Source of the DNA: an uncultured Lachnospiraceae bacterium
GTDB taxonomy: Bacteria; Bacillota; Clostridia; Lachnospirales; Lachnospiraceae
Length of the DNA: 12,255 nucleotides
Direction: 5' to 3'
NCBI GenBank assembly: GCA_910588845.1
Contig: CAJURU010000054.1
Location: 1-12,255, forward strand
In this document: positions 6,681 to 12,255 of the stretch, piece by piece
Layout of the letters: the number at the start of each line of letters is the position of its first letter
Numbering within the stretch: the stretch's first letter is position 1
The notes under the pieces: generated by a model
Database searches by the model: none
Seen by the model: only the letters and a program-made list of their open reading frames with translations
What the model was told of the DNA's origin: nothing
Program-made: the position numbers and the translations under genes

Positions 6681-9596
6681 CTACTTGATTTTCACACGCT
6701 TCGCCTTGCTGTAAGCGCCATAAATTTTCGTTTTCCCGGACTGCTTATAAGGCTGAATGCGGAAATAGTATACTTTTTTGCGTTTTAATTTAGAAATTGT
6801 CTTTTTCTTCGTCTTTGCGTTCTTAATCCAAACAGTGCGCGCTGACTTAAATTTTGCATTCGCAGCATATTGAATGCGGTATCCGCTGGCTTTGGCAGCG
6901 GCCTTCCATGTGAGCGACGCCTTTTTGGCAGATTTACTCTTAACTGTGGACAAGGAAATCTTCTTGGGGGCAATCTTTATCGTAACAGTCTTTGTCTGCT
7001 TTTTATAGGTCGCTGTCTCAGAAGCGGTAATCTTAATCTTGGCGATCCCAGTGTTTTTAATCGTCACTTTTCCGGTTTTGGCGTTGACGGAGGCTACCTT
7101 AGGCGCGCTCGACATATAGCTCAATTTACCATTTCCCTTTTTGAGTTTAGCGTTCAGAGAAAACGTTTTATCGCCATAAGTCTTGCTGTATGCAGTCTTT
7201 GCCGAAATCTGCTGAGTCCCTTTGACAACTACCGGGTCTGGAGCTTCTTTCAGCGTATCTGTGGCATAGATTTCTGCAATCTGTTCGTCTGAAAGAGCTG
7301 CACTGTAAACCGCCACATCATCAAATTTTGCATCCTGCACATCTTCCGTCCCCAAAAACAGACCGGAACCGATATAAGCATTGCCCGTTTTCTGAATACT
7401 TTCTCCGTTAGAAGTATCAAAGCACGCACTCAAATCTTCAGAAACGGCGTCTACTATCTTGCCGTCCACATATTGCCTGATCCCTTTAGCGTCCACCGTA
7501 TATGCGATATGGCGCCATTCATTGCGGTTAAACGCAACACCCTTGGTCTTTGCCTCTGTATTCGCATTGATCGCTGCGCTCAGGCCTGCGCTAACGCGGG
7601 TCATAGGAGAAGTAATTGCGCTATCGCCGCTGTTGGCCTCAAACAGCGCGCTCTGCGCCGCGGTCCCCGTTCCAACGTTTACCCACATGCTGACAGTAAA
7701 GCCATCTGCTGTGACTGCAGAAAATATATTGGCGGGCAGGCGCAAGAAATTAGCGCTATAAGAATCTGCACGGTTCTGCACGCGCAAAACTTTGCCTCGC
7801 TGTGCATCTGTAACAATACTTGCAGTACCTTCAAGCTTTGCCTTATCACTCTTTGCTGAATGCTTTACCGGGGCAACACTTCCAGCGGAAGCGCCTTTTT
7901 CAAAATTAAACCCATACACCAACGCATCATTTAACGATTTACGCGCAGTGACACGGCTTCCCCAGAGACAGGTGTTGTTACTGCCGATTGCAGAAAACGT
8001 CATCACTTTCTGCGAGGGGCTCTCTTCATTATATTGTTTGAAAAGAACACCCTTGTATACGGTATCATTCAGATTCAACGTAATATAATCATAATCCTTA
8101 CCTTCACCAGTGGTCTTGCGCCATGTCCCGTCCACAGCCCCGCCAACTGTGCCGTCTGCATACAGGACCACTCTCTGCGAATAAATCATATCGCCGTTTG
8201 TAGCTGTGCCGTGGTTAATGATGTCATAGCTTCCCACAACCTCACTGTCGTTATAATGCCCAATTTTCTCGCCGCGGTATTCATAGACAGCTGAAACAGG
8301 CCACTGATCCTCATTCAGATATTGCTGACGCACGCGTACCTGATGTCCTTCATGCTGGCTTCCCGGCGAGTCAAAACGCTGATGGTAGAACAGATAACGT
8401 TGTCCGTCGTCATCAATCAATGCCGAGTTGTGTCCGGCAGCGCGGTACCCGGGCTGGTTCGTAAACTGATAATTACCGATAAGTTTAATGCCATAACGGT
8501 CGTTATCCTTGCCGCTATCCTTGGCATTGTTCCCGACTGCATCCGTATATGGGCCGTATACATTCTTAGAGCGGAACAGGCGCATATTGTAACCACCGCT
8601 GGAAAGAAGCCCTCCATAAGTCTCGTACATATAATAGTAACCGCTTTCCTCGTCATAGAGGATATAAGACCCTTCGCCGGACTGATGGTTACCCCCGGCA
8701 ATATGTGTGCCGAAATAGCGGTCTATAAAATTGCCGGAGATACTTTCTGTTCCATCTTCCCCGGGATATTTGACAGCGCCGGTAGTCTCATCCAGCTCAT
8801 GAATGAAGATACCACCCGACCATGAGCCGTAACTCATATACATTTTTCCGTCCTTGCCAAAAAATATGGTAGGGTCAATGGCATTGGGCGCATATTTTTC
8901 ATTCCAACCGCCGCTGGAAGTAAACCATTTATCACTGATTTCATTAAGCGTACCGTCCGCTATTAGTTCCTTGAGATTCAGATAATCATTGTCCCATTTC
9001 GTGTTCCTGGTACTCACGCCGCCATTGTTGCCATTATCTACTGCTCCCGTCTTTGTAAAACCAGAGTAAATAATCGTATCTATATGTTGATAAGGTCCGT
9101 CCGGCGTTTTTGACACGGCATAACCAATACAGGAACGACGCCAGGTGGAAGAAGTACTGTAATAGAGCATATATGCGCCCTTACTATTATCCGCCCATAC
9201 ATAATGGGGATTATAAATGGCGTCCGGCGCCCAGAAACCCAAACCTCCATTTTTACAATCCGCGTCATCGTAACCTGCCCACGCAAAAGACTCCGCAAGA
9301 TTTGTCAAAACTTCTCCATAGACCGAATCATTTTTCCAGCTATCCTTTTCCCGCCAATTCCAGTCGAGGTTCATCTGCGTCCAATCCATCAAGTTCTTAG
9401 ACTTGGCGTCCGCAAGATGAGAGCCAAACAAGTAATATGTACCATCCGCCTTTAAGATTGACGGATCATGAACCATCACGCGCGACACCTCGGGCGGCGC
9501 ATCCGCTGCCCGCGCAAAGTCAACCGGCACAGACGTAATACATACGGCCGCTGCCAATAGGGCTGCACCCAGCTTTTGTAATAATTTTGTTTTCAT
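6681..9596 (-). CDS. Secreted multidomain GH43 endo-alpha-1,5-L-arabinanase
   Basis: This extracellular enzyme, predicted to cut the arabinan side chains of pectin, has 971 residues. Domains are: signal peptide 1-30 (cleavage near ARA-ADA); GH43 five-bladed propeller about 35-445; the lipocalin-like C-terminal domain of AbnB-type arabinanases about 450-553 (NHGTATNGDMIYSQR); a LamG/concanavalin-like domain about 558-780 (DGFTVSMWVNVG, NEWRHIAYTVD); an Ig-like domain about 792-876; and a lysine-rich fibronectin-III-like domain about 880-971. Probable catalytic residues are Asp44 (VHDPSI), Asp241 (NAIDPTIF) and Glu308 (QSGEGSYILY), with His389 (AAGHNSAL) matching the metal-binding histidine of the family. 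No LPXTG anchor is present, so the very basic C-terminus may bind the cell wall. The frame is open upstream to 9749, but ATG 9596 is chosen because GGAGGG (9602-9607) sits five bases before it and a signal peptide begins there. Substrate is inferred from family; xylan or arabinoxylan activity is less likely. Confidence 0.9.
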   Translation of the reverse strand: MKTKLLQKLGAALLAAAVCITSVPVDFARAADAPPEVSRVMVHDPSILKADGTYYLFGSHLADAKSKNLMDWTQMNLDWNWREKDSWKNDSVYGEVLTNLAESFAWAGYDDADCKNGGLGFWAPDAIYNPHYVWADNSKGAYMLYYSTSSTWRRSCIGYAVSKTPDGPYQHIDTIIYSGFTKTGAVDNGNNGGVSTRNTKWDNDYLNLKELIADGTLNEISDKWFTSSGGWNEKYAPNAIDPTIFFGKDGKMYMSYGSWSGGIFIHELDETTGAVKYPGEDGTESISGNFIDRYFGTHIAGGNHQSGEGSYILYDEESGYYYMYETYGGLLSSGGYNMRLFRSKNVYGPYTDAVGNNAKDSGKDNDRYGIKLIGNYQFTNQPGYRAAGHNSALIDDDGQRYLFYHQRFDSPGSQHEGHQVRVRQQYLNEDQWPVSAVYEYRGEKIGHYNDSEVVGSYDIINHGTATNGDMIYSQRVVLYADGTVGGAVDGTWRKTTGEGKDYDYITLNLNDTVYKGVLFKQYNEESPSQKVMTFSAIGSNNTCLWGSRVTARKSLNDALVYGFNFEKGASAGSVAPVKHSAKSDKAKLEGTASIVTDAQRGKVLRVQNRADSYSANFLRLPANIFSAVTADGFTVSMWVNVGTGTAAQSALFEANSGDSAITSPMTRVSAGLSAAINANTEAKTKGVAFNRNEWRHIAYTVDAKGIRQYVDGKIVDAVSEDLSACFDTSNGESIQKTGNAYIGSGLFLGTEDVQDAKFDDVAVYSAALSDEQIAEIYATDTLKEAPDPVVVKGTQQISAKTAYSKTYGDKTFSLNAKLKKGNGKLSYMSSAPKVASVNAKTGKVTIKNTGIAKIKITASETATYKKQTKTVTIKIAPKKISLSTVKSKSAKKASLTWKAAAKASGYRIQYAANAKFKSARTVWIKNAKTKKKTISKLKRKKVYYFRIQPYKQSGKTKIYGAYSKAKRVKIK

Positions 9597-9636
9597 AGAT
9601 TCCCTCCATTTTATAAACAATTTTTCAGTTGTAGAA

Positions 9637-9665
9637 ATTCTATCATACCTCGGCATAAAGAGCAA
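9637..9665 (-). promoter_or_regulatory. Candidate sigma-A promoter of the arabinanase gene
   Basis: On the - strand, TTGCTC (9665-9660) and TAGAAT (9642-9637) are separated by 17 bases. An overlapping TATGAT (9647-9642) is an alternative -10. The predicted leader is about 35 bases, which fits the ribosome site at 9602-9607. The -35 is weak, as expected for a regulated gene. Confidence 0.45.
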
Positions 9666-9681
9666 CCAAATCGAAAACATA

Positions 9682-9702
9682 CTGCAAGACCCTGCCTTAC
9701 AG
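9682..9702 (-). terminator. Hairpin between the nuclease-like gene and the arabinanase gene
   Basis: On the - strand, CTGTAAGGC (9702-9694) pairs with GTCTTGCAG (9690-9682) around a three-base loop, giving nine pairs of which two are G-U. A weak T-rich stretch, TATGTTTT, follows. It lies about 90 bases after the nuclease-like stop and 17 bases before the arabinanase -35, so it could end the upstream transcript or act as an operator for the arabinanase. The poor T-run makes the terminator reading uncertain. Nothing else was recognised in the 198-base gap 9597-9794. Confidence 0.35.
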
Positions 9703-9794
9703 CTAGTCTTCCAATCAGCCCTAAAGTCACAGTGGCGACTCATGCCCACATTGAGAAAATCGGCCGGTTTGCGCTCAGCTTTCTGTGTTCCATA

Positions 9795-11255
9795 TCATGT
9801 CCTTCTAAAATGTTTGTCCATTATCTGCACAAAATGTTTGTCGTTCTTGTCCTTAGCCAGCGCAAGCATCTGTTCCCTGTTAAAATATTTCACACAATAT
9901 TTGCAATTTTCCTCCTCCGCTTTCCGCAATAATTCCAGAGCTTTCTTCGTAAAACCGCCGACTGACCACAATTGAAACTCCATCTTTGTATTTGCAAATC
10001 TGTCCAGAATCCATCTTCGGGTAAACGGGATATTCTCATTTAACCATTTACGGACAAATTTCTCATCTATCTCTGCCTTCGTCGCTTTGCATTCCACTAC
10101 TACTAACGCTCCCTCCCGTTCTGCCAGCCAATCCAGTTCTTTGTACCTTCCGCTTTCATCATCTCTGGCAATTACCTGGGATCTGAGGCTTGTACACCCA
10201 ATATGCATAAAATAGCTGCCAACCAGCAGTTCAAACAGTTCCCCCGACATGTTATTGTAACGCCCTTCATTCTTTGCAAGCGCATCAAACAGCTCGTAAA
10301 GAGCATCTGGATTCTTGTTTATAATAGCCGTCGCATTGGCAAATAAATTTACCAGGTCATTCAGCAGTTCCGTATATTTATCAGTAAAAAAATTACTCAA
10401 GATTGCCACCATGACCTTATTCTTTTTCAGCAGATGCAACGCGTCTGCGTCTATCTTGTCTACCAACAATACAGGAAGAAGCGAACTAATATTCCGAAAC
10501 GAGCGGATTACGTTGAGTTTATCTATAAAAAACTGCACAGTTTCCTTTGTCGCCGTTTTCCCATAAAAAACATCTGCAATCACAAATCCAGGCTGTTCTT
10601 CCTTCTCCGCATATAGGGGCTGGATGTATGAAGGAGCCGTATACCCCCATTGAAACTGCGCAAAATCCGGCTCATCAAAAAGGCCTTTTCCCTTACCATA
10701 TGCCACTAGATTTACTTTACTTGCCCAATCGTCAAAATCATTGATAATAATCTTTTTAGCCGTTTCCAATCCGATAGAACGGCCAAGATTGCGTTTGCCC
10801 AACTTGTAAAATGATGGGCTCAACATATAACGTTCTTCCCCTAATTCCTCAATAATCCCTGTTTGGATTAAGCTGTTTAAAATATCGCTATATCCTTTAT
10901 GCCCTTTGACATTTCCCACAGGCGCGCCCGTGAAAGCAGGAAGTATATTCTTCGACACATAACCATTCTGAGCAATAAATGCCTGAATATATGTATAAAT
11001 AACCTTGGAATGCTGCTTGATGGCCGCTAAAAGCGCATCCGTATATTTGTCCCCCATAAACTGGGATTCCAGATAATAAAACATCTGATTTTTATTGAAT
11101 TTAAACTTATAGAGCTTATTTACCGGCGGCCTTGCTCTCGATATCGCTTTCCTGGCCGTATCGTTGGAGACGCCATAAGCAGTCTCATATTTTCGCGCCA
11201 AGTCCCCTGACAGCATCGGACCATTTATTTTTAATAATTCTGCTACCCTATTCAT
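9795..11255 (-). CDS. Winged-helix / PD-(D/E)XK nuclease-like protein, function unknown
   Basis: I do not recognise this 486-residue protein as a named family member. Residues 1-65 look like a winged helix (NRVAELLKINGPMLSGDLAR, then SNDTARKAISRA). Residues about 70-150 look like a second one (ILNSLIQTGIIEELGEERYM). The C-terminal region from about 335 carries the restriction-endonuclease-fold signature: SGELFELLVGSYF (337-349, Glu339/Glu342), Asp375 in KELDWLA, and Glu388-Cys389-Lys390 in VVVECKA. All expected metal- and catalysis-related positions are present, so it may be an active nuclease. The middle (about 224-295, FVIADVFYGK ... PVLLVDKID) alternates strand and helix and might be a second, inactive copy of the fold. 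ATG 11255 is preferred to GTG 11267 because GAGGGA (11260-11265) fits only the ATG. No methylase, helicase or other partner is adjacent. Plausible roles are genome defence or the cargo of a mobile element. Confidence 0.75.
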   Translation of the reverse strand: MNRVAELLKINGPMLSGDLARKYETAYGVSNDTARKAISRARPPVNKLYKFKFNKNQMFYYLESQFMGDKYTDALLAAIKQHSKVIYTYIQAFIAQNGYVSKNILPAFTGAPVGNVKGHKGYSDILNSLIQTGIIEELGEERYMLSPSFYKLGKRNLGRSIGLETAKKIIINDFDDWASKVNLVAYGKGKGLFDEPDFAQFQWGYTAPSYIQPLYAEKEEQPGFVIADVFYGKTATKETVQFFIDKLNVIRSFRNISSLLPVLLVDKIDADALHLLKKNKVMVAILSNFFTDKYTELLNDLVNLFANATAIINKNPDALYELFDALAKNEGRYNNMSGELFELLVGSYFMHIGCTSLRSQVIARDDESGRYKELDWLAEREGALVVVECKATKAEIDEKFVRKWLNENIPFTRRWILDRFANTKMEFQLWSVGGFTKKALELLRKAEEENCKYCVKYFNREQMLALAKDKNDKHFVQIMDKHFRRT

Positions 11256-11291
11256 CTTATCCCTCACTTGTCACACTACACTATTTATAAT

Positions 11292-11393
11292 AATTAATAT
11301 TTACAGACTTACAGGCTTTTTCGTAAACGCTTTACCCCTAGAGACAAGCTGACTTCACAAATTCTCGCAATTAAAAATGTCACACAGGCTTTT
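11292..11393. repeat. Imperfect direct repeat and small palindrome upstream of the nuclease-like gene
   Basis: On the + strand the units 11292-11320 and 11369-11393 both start AATTAA and both end ACAGGCTTTT, with similar AT-rich middles differing by four bases. Between them GTAAA (11323-11327) and TTTAC (11331-11335) form a short palindrome around CGC. The region is where the nuclease-like gene's promoter should lie; several AT-rich -10-like hexamers are present but none with a convincing -35. Regulatory function is speculative. Confidence 0.3.
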
Positions 11394-11404
11394 ATTTCTT
11401 GACG

Positions 11405-11461
11405 CTATACCATCTCAAAGCTGTAACGTAGTAACTGAGCATTACATTCAGGTAAATCCAT
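11405..11461 (-). CDS. Possible 18-codon small ORF in the intergenic region
   Basis: On the - strand an ATG at 11461 follows AGGAG by nine bases and encodes MDLPECNAQLLRYSFEMV before a TAG stop. It lies between the alpha/beta hydrolase and the nuclease-like gene. The ribosome site is reasonable, but the peptide matches nothing I recognise and such a short ORF may occur by chance. It could be a leader peptide or a gene remnant. Confidence 0.15.
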   Translation of the reverse strand: MDLPECNAQLLRYSFEMV

Positions 11462-11509
11462 GTTACTTATCTCCTAATCCATGCGGCTATTACTCTGTCT
11501 ATTTACGAT

Positions 11510-12223
11510 TTATCGCATCAGCAACCGCTCTTCATTTATTGCCTGCAAAAAATTCTCCACTTCCTTATTAAATCTCTGCGCTTTTTTATTCGCTATAAAA
11601 TGATTGCCTTTCACGATCGCTAATCGGGCATTCGGTATATTTTCGGCAATAGATTCTGTATGCGCCTTTTTAATCATATCCCGCGTCCCCGCAATTACGA
11701 GCGTCGGTATATGAATGGAATGAAGTTCCGAAAAATGAATATCCGGCTCAAATATCATTAATCCTAATAATTCCATATTGTGCTTCGCGTCTTCTGATTT
11801 TAAAGCAAACTTTTTAGCAATTCTATATCCTATCTCTATGGGAATCTGAATTCTGGCTTTAATTCCTTTTCTATTTACATTACCTCCATTTAATATGAGC
11901 GCCGTTACCTTTTGCGGGTATTTCAAGGCAAATTTCATCGCTATGTTCGCACCGTCCGAAAAGCCCAAAATAATCGCCTTGGAAATTTGCAGTTCATTCA
12001 TCAACTCATTCAAATCCTCGGCAAATTGTTCCATCGTAAAGGGCGCTGTTCCTCTCGGCGTTTTCCCATGGCCTCTTGTATCTACTGCGAAAGTTCTATA
12101 TTCAGCAGAAAAAAATTCTATCTGATTCGTGAAATAGATCCCGTCTTCTCCATTGCCATGTAACAGAAAAAGCGGTTCTCCTTTTCCTTTTTCTTGATAA
12201 TTTAGGTGTTTGCGAAACACCAC
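11510..12223 (-). CDS. Alpha/beta hydrolase, 5' end uncertain
   Basis: This is a serine hydrolase of the alpha/beta-hydrolase fold, 237 residues from GTG 12223. The triad is visible: nucleophile Ser89 in the elbow GFSDG (87-91), acid Asp182 in AGTRDMI, and His208 in KGNHFI. The oxyanion-hole loop is LHGNGED (21-27), and AVDTRGHGKT (46-55) is the usual strand-turn segment. The length is slightly short for the family (about 240-280). The lid region (about 113-155) is basic and small. The substrate cannot be told; esterase, lactonase or C-C hydrolase relatives look alike. Neither GTG 12223 nor GTG 12220 has a ribosome site, and the frame stays open to the window end, so the true start may lie outside. 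A gene 254 bases downstream encodes the nuclease-like protein on the same strand, but no functional link is apparent. Confidence 0.82.
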   Translation of the reverse strand: MVFRKHLNYQEKGKGEPLFLLHGNGEDGIYFTNQIEFFSAEYRTFAVDTRGHGKTPRGTAPFTMEQFAEDLNELMNELQISKAIILGFSDGANIAMKFALKYPQKVTALILNGGNVNRKGIKARIQIPIEIGYRIAKKFALKSEDAKHNMELLGLMIFEPDIHFSELHSIHIPTLVIAGTRDMIKKAHTESIAENIPNARLAIVKGNHFIANKKAQRFNKEVENFLQAINEERLLMR

Positions 12224-12225
12224 AA

Positions 12226-12241
12226 ACCGTATAAATACGGT
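12226..12241. promoter_or_regulatory. Perfect inverted repeat at the 5' end of the alpha/beta hydrolase gene
   Basis: ACCGTAT (12226-12232) and ATACGGT (12235-12241) form perfect seven-base arms around AA, directly upstream of the GTG 12223 start. If translation starts at 12223, this is well placed for an operator. If the gene starts farther upstream, it is coding sequence. The window edge prevents a decision. Confidence 0.35.
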
Positions 12242-12255
12242 ATTTTTTCGTTTCT

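Noticed and set aside
8322..8825. 167-codon + strand frame inside the arabinanase
   Set aside because: Its hydrophobic-looking translation comes from the complement of the GH43 coding sequence, not from an independent gene.
6681..9596. Lipoprotein signal on the arabinanase (Cys19)
   Set aside because: The residues before Cys19 (AAAV) do not form a good lipobox, while a signal peptidase I site (ARA-ADA) is present farther on.
9597..9749. N-terminal extension of the arabinanase (51 more residues, start at 9749)
   Set aside because: The extension resembles no protein and lacks a ribosome site, and the internal ATG at 9596 has both a strong ribosome site and a signal peptide.
11256..11267. GTG start at 11267 for the nuclease-like gene
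   Set aside because: No ribosome site precedes it, whereas GAGGGA just before ATG 11255 fits that start; the extra four codons overlap this site.
11323..11335. Catabolite-responsive element (CcpA site)
   Set aside because: GTAAA-CGC-TTTAC resembles a cre core but the flanking TG/CA positions do not match and the centre is one base too long.

Overview
The window looks like chromosomal DNA from an anaerobic gut Firmicute, most likely a member of the Lachnospiraceae (Clostridia). The basis is the Gram-positive Shine-Dalgarno sites, the mixed AT/GC composition, the AraC-type response regulator of Clostridial style, and above all the secreted polysaccharidase ending in a bacterial Ig-like domain plus a lysine-rich fibronectin-III-like domain, a layout typical of Lachnospiraceae. 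No rRNA, tRNA, CRISPR array, insertion sequence or phage gene was found.

Layout. (1) 1-1197: on the + strand, a GntR/LacI-type (AraR-like) sugar repressor. Its last codons overlap a strong intrinsic terminator that serves the opposite strand. (2) 1205-4586: on the - strand, a cache-HAMP methyl-accepting receptor followed closely by an AraC-type response regulator, with no histidine kinase beside them. (3) 4712-9596: on the - strand, a series of a large secreted GH43 endo-arabinanase, endonuclease III (23 bp downstream) and a DUF1015 protein (62 bp further). (4) 9795-12255: on the - strand, a more AT-rich accessory-looking segment with a winged-helix plus PD-(D/E)XK nuclease-like protein of unknown role and an alpha/beta hydrolase whose reading frame is open to the window edge.

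How the genes may work together. An AraR-type repressor and an extracellular arabinan-degrading enzyme in one window suggest a link to pectic arabinan use: the GH43 enzyme would cut arabinan outside the cell, and the repressor would sense arabinose or a derivative. This is inference, since no shared operator could be shown. The receptor/response-regulator pair may sense an extracellular signal and control transcription, but its partner kinase is not here. Nth and the DUF1015 protein are housekeeping-type genes that appear to sit downstream of the arabinanase by position only.

The least explained gene is the 486-residue nuclease-like protein at 9795-11255. It has the full acidic-ExK signature of the restriction-endonuclease fold, two apparent DNA-binding winged helices and no obvious partner in the window. 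It is the best candidate here for something undescribed.
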